A stretch of DNA of 64,000 bases from Anthostomella pinea. Its lineage: Eukaryota > Ascomycota > Sordariomycetes > Xylariales > Xylariaceae. The stretch covers positions 4,092,001 through 4,156,000 of the forward strand of contig CAUWAG010000010.1 of assembly GCA_963556695.1 (NCBI GenBank). Direction: 5' to 3'. Each line of letters opens with the position of its first letter. The first letter of the stretch is position 1. Below the pieces are notes generated by a model. The model ran no database searches. It was not told the DNA's origin and was given only the letters and a program-made list of their open reading frames with translations. This document shows, in pieces, positions 13,491 through 25,228 of the stretch. The position numbers and the translations under genes are program-made.

Positions 13491-13955
13491 ATATCAAGAT
13501 CTGCATGAACCCGGCGTTTGAGATACACGGCAAGGAAAGGAGAACCATGGCGAGAACCTTTGCTGTTTGCTTTTGTCATGAACAGGTTGTTGGAGAGTTT
13601 ACGCCAGGTATGGCATCTTGTGTAATTATGTCTCAAACTACGAGACGAATCTGGATGATCACCGTCAGGATGATCTGTACTGAGGAGAGGTAGTGTGGCA
13701 AATCGCCACGCATTTGCAGTCTCGACTAGCTAGCTGTTCATATACACATAGATCGTGAATATACGACTTGTACTAAGTCCTTCAGGCAATGAGTGATATG
13801 TGAAACGTTGTGTCGCGAAAATCCATGCTGGGCTCGAACGATTTCATTGCCATTGACTATTCCCTGGCTCTTCCTGTATGTGGCTCGATAATCAAATTGT
13901 TCAACCCAGAGGCTCTCACAAAGGTGTGTCGAAAGTGAAAAGCCGGTGAAATATC

Positions 13956-14436
13956 TCAAGCATCGGTCATCTCGATGATATTCGTAGCTCTATTCGTAAA
14001 CACCCCTCTTTGCCGCGCGACAGCACGCTTGACCAATAAAATCGTGTCGAAGGGGGTCCGCGTTGCGTTCTCCTTGTCGAGGAGACCCTGCAGCATGTCA
14101 TTCAAGGGCATGCTAGCCGATGAGGATAGACAGACAGGTCCCCGATGAGTCGAGACCAATGGTGAGTACCGTGCCTGTAGCTTGGGGTGGTACAGCATGA
14201 ATCGAACTGGGTAATGGAGTCCAGACCATTGGTATATATATATATGCCTCTGCACGCTGCAGGCCATCCATCACACGGAACGTCGAGATATAGGGTCGCA
14301 TCTCGGTTCCCGGTGCGGAGATCCCTACGTTGCGTGTCAACCCTGGTCGGTCACGCCAGTTGGAGGAGCTGGCGGAGAGGTCGACTTGGGATACAAAGGT
14401 CAGGACGGGCCCTGCCCAGATATAGTTATGAGTGCG
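13956..14436 (-). pseudogene. Possible coding fragment of unknown family
   Basis: On the minus strand two overlapping frames read like protein. The upstream frame contains WAGPVLTFVSQVDLSAS and ISTFRVMDGLQR and stays open until 14113. The downstream frame, ending with a stop at 13956, contains MPLNDMLQGLLDKEN and TRTPFDTILLVKRAV. They would need an intron or a frameshift around 14150-14250, where an (AT)n run sits. No start codon or complete gene model could be built and I do not recognise the family. It could be a gene remnant or chance. Confidence 0.3.
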
Positions 14437-14846
14437 CTCTTTGAAAGGCCCTCAGCTTTCGTCCTCTTGGTATGCTGCACTGTGTGCGCTGTAAAACCTG
14501 CGATATAAGAATGTGGCTTGTCTCTGAGCTTCCCAACGTCCTATAAGTTACACCCGCCGCTAAGTTGTTCTTGATCGAACAATGATCACGATATGATATG
14601 GATCAAGTTCCATCCCACACACCCACATTCTCGAACAGCTCAACTTGATATTGAACGACATCATTTTCATTGGAAAGACTGAGCAGCGGTTTTCGTGTTG
14701 AAACCAAGCGCCTCATTAACCGTCATCATCGTTCCGTCCGGACTTCAGCATTGGGGTACAAGAACATACATGTACCTCAGAGTCGGCGGGTTGTCAAGAA
14801 TACGCCTCCAACAGACTTCGGAGGGCGAAGAAAACGAACACCAGCT

Positions 14847-15869
14847 ATGAGCATGGCTGACACCCAAGTCCAACAGTTCTCGCGGCGGGGTGTTCTTCAT
14901 GACTGGATGTCGGATCAGCAGACGCCACCCCATCACCGCAACCCGGGAACGGAGAACCCGACCTTACTTGAGGACCGGGGCTCATCTTGCAAGGCCCTGC
15001 TTGAGCCACGCCCAGCAGAACAGTCGCAAGAAGCGGAACCTGTCCCCTCACCGACCATATCCATGGGCACCATGGCCAAAGCAGAGGAAGTGATATCATC
15101 AGGGGCAGGCAACGCACTCGAGTCGTCCACCTGCCCTCACTCAGAGACTGCCCACGAGGCCATCATCACACTATCTCCAGTGATAGAAGACCCAGCTCAC
15201 AAACCACCCACCCTCCTCACCATCCCCTTCGAGATCCGGCTCGAGATATACGCCTACCTCCTGACCATCCCACCGCCACCGCCACCTCCCCCATCCACCT
15301 CCACAACCCCCTCCACACGCACACCATCACCCACCCCCTACCACGCCCCGAAACCCACGCCCCCCCTGCACCCCTCCCTCCTCCACCCCTGCCACCAACT
15401 CCACGCCGAGACCGTCCCCTTCCTCTACCGCACCAACACCTTCCACGCGCACCCCGTCCTCCTCACCGCCCTGCCCTCCCTCTTCAACCCCCACTCACCC
15501 CACTTACCCCCGACTCACTACCCGCCCATCCGCACGCCGTCCCTCGCGGGTCTGATCACGAAATACCGCATCCGCGTCCGCCTAGACGCCGAACCCCCGC
15601 GCGGCGTCGACCGTGTGAGTGTGTCGGCGCAGTTTTCTGGTAGGGATGAGGTGACGATCGAGGCGTGGCGGGCGGCGTGGAAGGGCGCCGGGCCGGACGT
15701 GCTGAGACTGTTTGAGGGCGTGCGTGGGGTGAGGAGGGCGAGGGTCGTGGGGTGTGTGGATGATGGGGATGGGGTTGGGTTTGGGTTGAGGGCTTATGCA
15801 CGCTGGTTGGAGGGCGCTATGATGGGGGAGGTTGGGTCGGTTGTGAGGCCGCATCTTTGGGATGGTTGA
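14847..15869 (+). CDS. F-box-like (2EXR-type) hypothetical protein
   Basis: A 340-aa single-exon protein. The start is the first in-frame ATG (14847); the frame is open upstream but lacks an ATG. Around residues 118-137 it has LLTIPFEIRLEIYAYLLTIP, the hydrophobic F-box-like helix pattern common at the start of many fungal orphan proteins. A proline-rich stretch of seven or more prolines follows, then the usual second element in which a histidine/cysteine-containing segment (LHPCHQLHAETVPFLYRTN) matches the 'old-exon' motif of this group. The C-terminal 120 aa are Arg/Val/Gly-rich. The protein may serve as a ubiquitin-ligase adaptor, but for most members of this group nothing is known experimentally. 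The second half is extremely C-rich at third positions and produces long antisense open frames that are shadows. Confidence 0.65.
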   Translation: MSMADTQVQQFSRRGVLHDWMSDQQTPPHHRNPGTENPTLLEDRGSSCKALLEPRPAEQSQEAEPVPSPTISMGTMAKAEEVISSGAGNALESSTCPHSETAHEAIITLSPVIEDPAHKPPTLLTIPFEIRLEIYAYLLTIPPPPPPPPSTSTTPSTRTPSPTPYHAPKPTPPLHPSLLHPCHQLHAETVPFLYRTNTFHAHPVLLTALPSLFNPHSPHLPPTHYPPIRTPSLAGLITKYRIRVRLDAEPPRGVDRVSVSAQFSGRDEVTIEAWRAAWKGAGPDVLRLFEGVRGVRRARVVGCVDDGDGVGFGLRAYARWLEGAMMGEVGSVVRPHLWDG

Positions 15870-16699
15870 GGCGCTGCGTAGGGTAGGGTAGGGTATGATG
15901 ACCTGATTTTGCTGGCTGGCTGGCTGCGGAGGGGCGATAGGGTGGTTAAGGTAGTTTAAGGGGGGAGGGAGGAGATTGGGTGCTAAGGAAGGAGGGAAGG
16001 GCGGCGGAGCGAGGTATAGATAGGTAGGCTATGCACGCCTGGAGCTATGAGATCACGGCGGAAACGCTTGATCGGGACGACTTCTTGTTCGAGGTGGTTC
16101 ATGCCTCCAAACCGCATCTCTAGATATCGCTCTCGCCACGTTCCCCAACCCGCTACCTACTGTGCGTGAGCATCGCCTCTAAGAAGCACGTCGTCCCGCT
16201 CAGCAGGATCCAGGAGCGCAGCGGCAGGTCTTCTGGCAAGATGATTCGTGTCTTATGGGGTAAGCTGTCAGGGGCTTGGGAGGAGACTAGTGCGATTCGG
16301 GATTCCGGGATTAGGATGTACCCCTTGGGGATCACTCTTCGGGACGCGTCGACGGCGATGAAGGTCCGCATCTTCAGGAGTGTTAGCTCGCTTGAGTGTC
16401 CCATTATCAGCCGGTGTGCTCCTTTACCAACTGTCTGCTGTGCTCCGGTTCCGTGTCTGGCAACTCGCGGGATATGGCATTCCTTCATCCATTATTGAGA
16501 TACTGGCCGATCAGAGCTTATATCGACCCACAGAGGAGGCTCATCCATCACTTCTTCCACCATCAAGGGCAGCGATGACCGTGCTGACTGGTCCCAAGGT
16601 GTGTTCCAGGAGATGATCGGGTGGGCGGCCGCCTCCGTCGCCGACCAGTCGGATAAGCAGACTCAGGATCCCCACTCCGGACTCGGCCGTCAGCTTCCA

Positions 16700-16727
16700 G
16701 ATAGATAGATAGATAGATAGATAGATA
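16700..16727. repeat. (GATA)n microsatellite
   Basis: Seven consecutive GATA units. Simple sequence; no function inferred. Confidence 0.9.
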
Positions 16728-16943
16728 TCTGACATCCCTCGCGTATCATCGCATGAGATATCGTTGGAGGTTCGTTTTCACGCGAGGAACCCAGCACATT
16801 TCCGAGCCTGAACCACTTCCCGAATATAATAGTTCCAGCAGCTCCCACAAAACACTGGAGACAACTTCGCACTTACCAATAACCTACCGCAAGTCGTGAT
16901 AGCATACCGTAACCTTCACTCTATCACCAAACCCCCATTCACA

Positions 16944-18075
16944 ATGCCCGACACGCAGTACTCGACCCGGTCCATCCCCAGAATCTCCCTACACGACTTC
17001 GACTCGCGCATCGACGCCATCACGGCGGAGCTCGTAGCGGCCGCCGAGACGGACGGCTTCTTCGCGCTCGTGGACCACGGGCTCTCGGCCTCGGAGATCG
17101 AAGCGCAGTTCGAGCAGGCGGCGCGCTTCTTCGCGCTGCCCGACGAGGTCAAGGCCACGGTGCCCTTTTCACACCGCAACACCGGCTGGGAGAAAGGCGC
17201 GCAGATCCGGCCGAGTACCGGCAGGGCCGATCAAAAGGAGAGCTATCAGATGCAGTTCGGCGCCATGATGGACGGCATGTGGCTGCCCAAGGACACGCTC
17301 CCCGGGTTCCGCGAGGCCAGTCTGGCCTTCATGCACAAGGTCCAGGCCGTGAGCGAGAAGCTGATGGTGTGCTTTGCGCGCGGGCTCGGATTTGAGGACG
17401 ATTATTTTGTCAAGGCGCACGATGTGACCAGGCCTAATATCCAGACGGTGTTAAGGCAGCTGCACTACTTTGCCGTCGACCCTTCTGTCCCGACACCGGA
17501 GGGATACCACCGTGCCGGCGCCCACGCCGACTGGGACTTCGTCACCCTGCTGTTCCAGCGGCCCGGCCAGAGCGGCCTGGAGATCTGCCCGGGCCGCGAG
17601 GTGTTCTCCGAGTTCGGCCTCGGCGACTCCTGGACGAAAGTCGAGCCTGCTGCCGGTGAGATAGTCTGCAACATGTGAGTCTGTCTTCCAAACCCCACTC
17701 CCCCCCTTCCCAAGTTATCTGTCTTTCCCAACGAACTACAAACGAAGTGGCTAAGCTAAAACGACGGCACGGCGCAGTGGCGATTTGCTCATGAGCTGGA
17801 GCGACGACCGTTTCAAGTCGACGTTCCACCGCGTGAAGACGCCCACCGACCCGGCCGTCGACTACTACGGGCCGCGGTACAGCATGGCCTACTTCAACCA
17901 GCCCACCACCGATTGCGTGATCCAGGGCCCGCTGAAGAAGTACCCGGCGGTCACCGGCTCGCAGTTCACGGAGGCTGCGATGAGGCGCAACTTTGCTGCT
18001 TTGGAGGCCACCAAGAAGAAGGCGATGGATAAGCGCGAGGAAGCAAAGGGGGGCATGGTGGCTGCCGCATCGTGA
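16944..18075 (+). CDS. 2-oxoglutarate/Fe(II)-dependent oxygenase (isopenicillin N synthase-like)
   Basis: 342 aa from two exons, 16944-17674 and 17778-18075, joined inside an Ile codon (CNIGDLLMSWS). The N-terminal DIOX_N region (residues 10-120) has the usual DGFFALVDHGLS motif. The double-stranded beta-helix domain has the iron-binding HxD in GAHADWD near residue 193, the distal His in FHRVK, and the 2-oxoglutarate-binding Arg in RYSMAYF (R-x-S). All catalytic residues are therefore present. Fungal members hydroxylate or desaturate small molecules, often in secondary metabolism or as flavonol-synthase-like enzymes; the substrate cannot be read from sequence. The protein is cytosolic, as no signal peptide is present. 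The upstream in-frame region starting at 16896 has no ATG in good context, so MPDTQ is taken as the start. Confidence 0.92.
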
Positions 18076-18244
18076 TTTCAAACAACCAAGCAGAGGTTAG
18101 GACGGGAAAATTTTAATTTTGTTTGGATTTTCTTGCTTATGTATCGAGGTTGAATAGTGTTCGAGATCTACCGCATGTTGCAGCCCGTCGCCCCTTCGTC
18201 GCTGCCAGGAGCTATGTACCACTATCCGGATTTAATATGCGTGT

Positions 18245-18454
18245 TTAAGAATTCATAAAATGAGGGAAGCTCTTCTTGAAGTGCCTATTAAACGAGCCAT
18301 CTGTCTGGTTCACAGTCTGCACCCCATACTGGTACCCAAACGACCCAAACTCAAAGACTGAGAAAGTGTGACGCAGGGGCGACGAAGGGCTTGCGGCATC
18401 GGGCGCGGGCGCAAACCCCTGCCGTCGGATCTGGCCTTGGATTTCGCAACTCAT
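18245..18454 (-). CDS. Small hypothetical protein (69 aa)
   Basis: A short minus-strand ORF convergent with the oxygenase gene. What supports it is its 5' context: a TATATATA box at about 18548-18557, a CT-rich leader, and a CACCATGAG start context. The product has a Ser/Pro/Ala-rich N-terminal third and an aromatic segment (TFSVFEFGSFGYQYG); no signal peptide and no known domain. It could also be the first exon of a longer gene, or a promoter-adjacent chance ORF. Confidence 0.4.
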   Translation of the reverse strand: MSCEIQGQIRRQGFAPAPDAASPSSPLRHTFSVFEFGSFGYQYGVQTVNQTDGSFNRHFKKSFPHFMNS

Positions 18455-18639
18455 GGTGGAAGCCGTTGGATCCGAAGAGTTTGGGCTGTGCGAGATATGG
18501 TTGATGGGTGAGGGAGCGAAAGACAGAGAGACGGGTGTAGGGGGGCCGGATATATATGTGCCAGCCGGTGACCATCGGAGATGTGGTCCTATTATTAAAG
18601 TTTGGGGCTTGGGAACAGTAATAAGTTTTTTTTATCAAA

Positions 18640-19442
18640 AATAGGCCTCCCTACCTGAAAAATTGAGCCTCTAACCGCATTCGGAAGCAATCCTGTATAT
18701 GTGATGGTGTTGAGGCTGAGCGGGGCTGCGCGCTGTAGATGCGAGCTATGATTGGATGATCATAAGGATCACTCCTAAACGCGGTTAGAAGACTGACGTT
18801 TAGGGAGGGAGGTTTGTTTTTTCAAAGTTACTGGCCGAGGGGATACGGTAGTGCCTTGATGACTCACGAGCGTCACGTCAAAGTCGACTCACCCACATTC
18901 ACAACAAGCGTCCACTCATTTCTACCGTACATTTCACAGGGCAGGATCTAGGGAGGCTCATCATTCACGTTATTCACGGCGGGCGGGTTGACAAACGGAG
19001 AGAGGTACGATGGCAAATCGCTTTATCTTAGACTTCGTGTTCCCAACCCAGCAGATTGAGATGATATCGATGTTGTGGAATCAATTCAGGCTCTGCCACA
19101 ACCTTGAGCAAATAAACAATGGTTTTTTTTGTGGTGGCTCATATACGTGTCAGCATGGGGTCGGTTGCCAGTACACTGCTAGAGTGCGAGCACGGCAAAC
19201 AAACGAGAATGGGGGGGGGGCGACTCACTCAACCTCAACGCCACTAGCGAAACCTTCGTCTGCTCCGGCACCGTGTTAGTCTGGCACAACCACGCACTCG
19301 CAGCGCGACCTACTCACACACCTTCATCAGCTGCACATGGCCAACCGCGTCAGCATTTCAGCTCCCAGAGATGACAGGAAAGGTAGCTTACATGAGTCAT
19401 GAGAGCCCTATATAAGGACGGATCCTCGCACGGGGTTTGACG
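18640..19442. other. Spacer at the edge of the accessory island
   Basis: No gene seen. The sequence contains short homopolymers (T8, G8) and a TATATAA motif near 19408 on the plus strand that could belong to the weak ORF pair downstream. Confidence 0.4.
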
Positions 19443-19808
19443 GTTCTTCGACATTACGACAACCTCGAGCAATATCTCGACCGAAATCCAGAACCACTCG
19501 ACGAATACGCAAGCCCCGACGACCTGATAAATCCAGACGACGACACCAAATTGACTATAAAGTTTAGTAAATATAGATAGTTATTACATACTTGACATTT
19601 GCACTTACAGCTGTTCGAGCTCGATTTGAAGAGCCTTCGAGCATGTGATGCCATCCAAGGGAATATCGTCAGCTGCCTCAACGATATCAAGCGCTGGCGG
19701 AAGGAGGCAACGTTCAACAACGCCGCGAAGCTCCTGATCATCGCGAACAAGATGCGCATCGAGACAGTGCGTCGGATTGTCGAGTCGGCCGTGGCTGAAG
19801 ACGAGTGA
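19443..19808 (+). pseudogene. Weak coding remnant, unknown protein
   Basis: Two adjacent plus-strand frames look protein-like: one from about 19443 (HYDNLEQYLDRNPEPLDEY) with no ATG upstream before a stop, and one from about 19599 to the stop at 19808 (IKRWRKEATFNNAAKLLIIA; helical, charged). A TATATAA lies 35 bp upstream of the first. Splice sites between them (GTTTAG at 19562, ACTTACAG at 19611) do not keep the frame, so this is either a broken small gene or a wrong model. Confidence 0.25.
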
Positions 19809-20560
19809 CGGTAAGCATAGAACATCAGATCCCGAGGGGCCGTGGCCGATACATACGGGACAGAGATCCAGGGACCTGATCGGTGGTGGAGGCTCGGAGG
19901 CTCAGAGGGCGCGACCTAATCAGAGAAAAAACTGTCAGCCGAGCGCAAAACGCCCACGCCGGGGGGAGACCAGGAAGGGGAATCACGGACGCGACGGCGA
20001 TCGCGCGACAGCCCGGATTCATATCGGACGACAGACGACGTCAGTAGCTGTGGAGCAAAAGCCGGCGCACCTCACGATGCCGCGTAGTAGAGACAGCGAC
20101 GCGCGCCCTGGCAGAGCAGACAGAAGCGTCCGTAACAGGAGCGACGCGGCGGCAAGCAAGGGCTGCCCACGGTGGGAGTGGGTGGGTGGGTAGGGGTACG
20201 TTACTTACGGACGGCGGGAGGCTTCTTTCTCACCCACTGCTCGCGAGCGGCACATCAGCGCTGCAAGGCCCAGGGCAGCGAGGCGCGCGCTTTTCTTTGC
20301 TTCGGGAGGAGGGCAGAGATGGATGCAAAGAGACTGACTGACTCACTGAAGGCCGTGGCGGAAGGCACAGATCCTGCTCGAAAACGTCGTTAGTATGGAC
20401 GGGTTTGGGTTGACTTAGGTAGTGTTTGGCTGGGAGACACCGAGATCGCTGAGCCGAGACTGACTGCAGCCCGGGGGCCGCGGTGGAGTGGAAAGGAGTG
20501 GGTGGTGCGACTTACAGACTGAACGGTAGTCCGTATGCCATGAGGTTATCTACACGGTAG

Positions 20561-20587
20561 GTCAGTCAGTCAGTCAGTCAGTCAGTC
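20561..20587. repeat. (GTCA)n microsatellite
   Basis: Six to seven GTCA units followed by GGCCGGCC. Simple repeat. Confidence 0.85.
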
Positions 20588-20807
20588 GGCCGGCCAGCAG
20601 GGGGAGGACCGGAACGAGCCAATGCGAATGCAACATACATCAATCAGAAATCAATAAGAAATCAATGGTATCAACGTATATTTAATGTCCCCGGCGGGAC
20701 GAGCTGCGAAGCCGGAGGCAATGACTTGCGCCGAATGCCCTGTTGATGATGCTTGAAGATGTTTTATTTTCTACCTACCTACCTACCTAATCAACAGGAA
20801 AACTGCC

Positions 20808-22308
20808 TTACTGCAAGAAAGCCTTCCTCATGTAGATTGGGCGTATCACCTCCCCCGGCCTCTCGCTCTTTCGTTCGCGCACCAGAGATTTGTCGCCAAG
20901 CACGGCTGTGTATTGGTGCCGCATCGCGGGGGCGTTCATGGCGAACCATGTGACAGTGACACGAGCATCGTCGGCGGCGGAGAGCATCAGCTTCAAGTCC
21001 AGGTGGCCAAGTTCTGACCTCAGTGCGCACCTCTGGTCCCCCAGGTGCGGGCAATGGATGAGGATATGCTCGACGGTCTGCGGCCCCTCTAGGCATTCGC
21101 ACTCGGGTGACTCTGCCAACTGCGATACAATCATCAGCGTGGAATCGAAGCAGAAGGGATACGATCGCGGGAAAAAAGGAAATGAAACTCACGTTGATCT
21201 TGTAAAGATGTGCGTTCAGGGGAATGCAGCCAGTCCGGAGGCGCCCTAGGAGTACCGCTTGCCAGCGAGGGAGTTGCTGTTCTATTCTTGCTGTGCATGG
21301 CGCTGGACTGCATCCCAGGAAGAAGGGCACTTTCATAGTGAAAGGCTCGGGGTAATTGGGAAAGCCCTTGGTGAAACCCAAGCCTCGATTGCGGCCGGGC
21401 TTGCGCCATTTCTCGACGTACGCATTCCAGGTCTTGAGCATGTGGGCCCAAGATGCGTTTTTCAAATATCTCTTGATTGCCTCATTGCGGATCGACTTCT
21501 TTTCCCAGTCGCCCAAGCAATCGCTGCGCCATGGGACGCTAATAAAGTGATTTTTGATCTGGCAGCGTAATTGCTTGGTAAGGTAGGCGCACGAAGAACC
21601 TCGAAAGGATTCTTCCTCACTGCGTCGAGGAGATTGCCTACTTTTAATGCATCAAAAGCCGTGCGCTTCAGTGCCACAACTAGCTTGTCGTATCATCACC
21701 TCAGGACTGCGCAAGTTTCGAATCCGATGGGCCATGGCCACTCGCTGCAATGCCGCCTCGGCAGATTCCAGGTCATTATTTAGGTAGGTATAGAACCCCG
21801 CGGGATATTCCCGGCATGTGGCCAGACATCTTGCGGATAGACTCAAACTAAATTACCGTAACTCAAGCCGCTTCATCTATGTATGTATCGCTGATCCCAC
21901 AACTACCCACTGGGGATGTCCAAACTGTCTGGGATTGGACTTGTAGAGGGGAAGATGATACCGGGGTTGCGGATGGACCATGCCGCACATGCATAGGTCA
22001 TCTTGGACTGGACGTTGCTCAGAAATAATCTGCGCCATTGTCTAGGCCCAGACTGTGTGCGTAGGAGCTTGAGGAGGGAGTATGTTTCCGTACTAACACT
22101 TGCCTTGATCTAGGCCAAGTGCATTAGTGGGCTTCTCGGGACGACAGTTGGACGAGCAGCATAAGGAAGGAGGTAAAAGAACTGGACTGACCTTGGACAT
22201 ATGTAGGTCCCAATTGAGCCGGCAATGAACGACCACGCCAAGGATGGCCATGCTTTCGACCGCCTTTGCATTAGGCTGATCCCTGAGGCCTGGAATGTCG
22301 GGAAGCAC
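20808..22308 (-). pseudogene. LINE RT-thumb/RNase H/C-terminal region, broken
   Basis: Fragments in several frames. Near 22200-22300 the motif ILGVVVHCRLNWDLHMSKV matches the 'LGv.lD..L.w..Hi' segment after the RT palm. Near 21060-21130 the sequence CECLEGPQTVEHILIHCP is the CxC...H....C finger-like motif at the C-terminus of fungal LINE ORF2. Stops and frame changes between them exclude function. Confidence 0.65.
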
Positions 22309-22564
22309 GCAGTCTAGGGGTCGGGATGGTGTCAGCTGCCAGGTTTGACCATGTGCATAACCTTGTATTTATGAGGAGAAAACTCAGCACCACTGGGACC
22401 TGCCCAACCAAACAACTTTCGGTGGTTACATCTTTTCAAGTGCCTTACATTTCTCTCCAAAATTGTCTGAAGCTACCAACTACCATGCACCCGTCGTCAA
22501 CGTAGGCAAGGATAACCATCCTCTACCCCGGGGGGCAAATGCAGCAGCGACCAGACAGTGAGTG

Positions 22565-23740
22565 TCAAACATGGTAGATGCGAATAATAGGAAAAGTATT
22601 GGAGGCAAAGAGCTGGCTGCCCTGTGGAAGGCCTCTGGATACCCAATAACGATCACTCACGTGGCCAGCCGCTTTGTAGTAGCTCGTTCTGAACAAGTCG
22701 ATCCGAAAGAAACGATATGACGGATTGCACGGATCCAGCTGGGAATTCATTCCTTCGTCGACGATGTACTTGCAAGCAGACGCTGGTGCAAGGACCCGAT
22801 TGTAGGCGCACCTGTCGTGTCCAGGCTAAGTAGGGTGACCTTTCGATGGAGCTGGAAGTTTCTGAAGATGCAAACTGTAGAGGTAGGTAGGTACTCAGAG
22901 GCCGAAGTTGTGCATGCATCGATTGGCGCTACCAAACTGACTGACACCAGGGCAACAAGTTGGAATCGCCCACCAACTGCTTCAAGCGGTTAGCGAGTAC
23001 CTTCTCGAGTACTTTGCCTGGGCAAGATAGCAGAGCGATAGGACTCCAGCTGCTAGGCTCCGTCATGTCTTTGCCCTTCTTCGGACACATAATGACATGT
23101 TCCAGCTTGAATCCAGCAGGGTGGTAGTTCAGCGACAGACATGCATCGTAGAAGTGTTCCAAGTAAGGCATAATGACTTCCGCAGCCAGCTGGAGAGCGT
23201 CGTTGGTAATATCGTCATCGCCAGGAGTTGTCGAGAGCAATTCATCGAGAATCGTACTGAGTTCAACCCTCCTCCAGCCCCTGGAGAGAAAGACCCGCGG
23301 CAAGCTTCGAGGAAGACGTGGCACTGGTCATCTGTATGGGCTTTGGCTTTGGGCCTTTGGCTCTGATTCCGGTCCCCAATGTCTGCGACTTTGCCCATCC
23401 GGCATGACCTCCGGTGGATAGAAATAGTCCAATAGAGCTTCGACCTTCTGTTGTGGCCATGTTTGTAGGACGCCGTTTGCATCTTTAATGCCACCAGTGG
23501 AGGGGAACAATGATGGAGACTCCCTTTTCTTGGGTACCCGGACCGCCTTGGCCCTTGTACAGACACTGAATGGTGTCTGTTTGCCTGGCAATGCGTTGAC
23601 GATACTGCCAGCCCTTTCGGTTCCTCCGAGATTGGTTGGCTGCGCTTCGGTTTTCGTCGGCAACTCCTCCTGGAACCAGTGTCTATCACTTTTCGTGTAA
23701 TGGCTTTTGCGGCTTCCTCGCAGGTTCTCCATGGCGGCAT
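22565..23740 (-). pseudogene. LINE reverse transcriptase, broken
   Basis: RT blocks are readable in more than one frame: KLEHVIMCPKKGKDMTEPSS plus WSPIALLSCPGKVLEKVLAN (23000-23150) is the conserved 'K..K...d...yRPIaLLs..gK.lEk' block, LLSLDTTGA (about 22820) is the palm LDxxGA block, and GLPQGS (about 22640) is the next block. The YADD box was not found. Frameshifts separate the blocks. Confidence 0.75.
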
Positions 23741-24459
23741 CTTCGGATGCTGCCGTTTCTGGATGCGTCCTGTGCTGTGCAGAACGTTGAGGTGATGTGG
23801 GTGTGGAGTTTAAACCCGAACGGGTCATCGCAGATGTGAAAACACCGTGGATCTCCTTCCAGTAACTAGGCGTCGACAGCAGGGGTAAACGACGAGTCCA
23901 TGGCAGATGGCTGCTCACCCACGCGTTGTTTGATATCTTCGAGAACGGTCCTCTCGAACTTCTCTCGGTCCAACTTGTGTTGAATGGCGCACAAGCCACC
24001 GTGGCGTTCAGGGAGGTGGCAGTGCACCAACAAGGCCAATAGGGCATTTTTAGGCCACCTAGCCCACAGAAGGATTTTCACAGAGAGACAACACTTTAAT
24101 AAGAATCACCAGAATACACGTTATCAACCAGATCAACCATAATGCACGCTGTTTAACAACTTGCTGTACTGCCTGTAAGACGCGTGCAAGCGCCGCATAG
24201 GCTTGTGCCTTTGTGGTAGCGGAACCAGAACGGAGATCTATCACAAGTCTTGGTTGGGATGATCTGTATTCTGGTTGGTGCTTTGTTAAGTTCGGATGGG
24301 AAGGGATCCCATCCGAGAAGTATCTAAATACCTAAATTACAGTGGGTTGGTACCTGTCACCTGGGGCAGCCATCCCAGGTAACCTTATCGTAGAACGCCC
24401 TGGATGACAGGAGATCCGATAAGGTACTGGTGGCTGGATCAAGTGGCTGGAATCCACAG

Positions 24460-25228
24460 GCTCGTTATTAAACGCAGCCATTGTAACTTAACGGCATGGT
24501 CAGACTCGAAGCCCAGGCGTCGACAATCCTCCATGCCCCGGGGTTGAAGGCTTCGTCGTAGAGCTCCGCAGTTGCAACCATAGGTGACATCGAGGACGGA
24601 ACAGGCGCCAAGACGAGCAGCATCTCGATGCCACGTGTGCCTACCAACCTCATTGAGGCATTTCATGCCGAAAGCCTCCACCAAGTTGTACAGGGCCTCG
24701 CCACATACTGTGGTACCACTCTCAGGTCCGCCCCACAGTGGGTGGTGGGCGTTGAGGTCACCTCCGAATATGATATGAGGGTACATCGCAAAAATGTCAT
24801 ACAGGCCCTCAAAATCCAAGCATGCTTGGAACATCAGTATACCGATTGTATGTGTTAACAAAGGCAATGGTGCGTGGAGACATACGGATGGACAGAATCG
24901 CCACTTTCTTTTTGTTGACTCCAGTCGGCGTCCACGGGGCTTCTTCGATATTTCCCTTCACGGAGTGGGCTATGTCGAACCCGACATCGTTGACTTTGGG
25001 GGGCTTGTATGAGCTGTTGCCTAACTTTGGAGGATAGTGGGGGTGCTTCGAATCGTCCTCGCTCACGCGTACTCGCTCGGATTCGCACCAGAGGTAGTAG
25101 TGGGGGTGGTTCGCAAGGATTGGAAATTCGGAGGGAATGTCTTGCATCATGATGATATCAATCTCGTTCGGGTGCTCGTTCATGTATGCGTGTAATTTGA
25201 AGAGACAGTGGAAACAGGTTTGAACCAT
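24460..25228 (-). pseudogene. LINE endonuclease (EEP fold), broken
   Basis: The EEP nuclease motifs IIFGGDLNAHHPLWGG (about 24750) and SDHAVKL (about 24500) carry the catalytic Asp-Asn and the terminal Ser-Asp-His. Upstream fragments (DIIMMQDIP, with Gln in place of the catalytic Glu seen in intact nucleases; TIAFVNTYNRY) are in a shifted frame. A remnant of the target-nicking nuclease of the retrotransposon. Confidence 0.75.

Noticed and set aside
15556..15854. Antisense Pro/His-rich open frames over the F-box-like gene
   Set aside because: They mirror the G+C-rich third positions of the plus-strand gene and have no independent features.
15885..15896. GGGTAGGGTAGGGTA, telomere-like repeat
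   Set aside because: Only three units inside a G-rich 3' flank and not the fungal TTAGGG consensus; chance or simple sequence.
16944..18075. Considered whether the oxygenase belongs to a secondary-metabolite cluster
   Set aside because: No backbone synthase, transporter or cluster-type regulator is visible nearby.
20561..20587. Short regular repeats considered as a CRISPR-like array
   Set aside because: They are simple GTCA units without spacers, in a eukaryotic genome.
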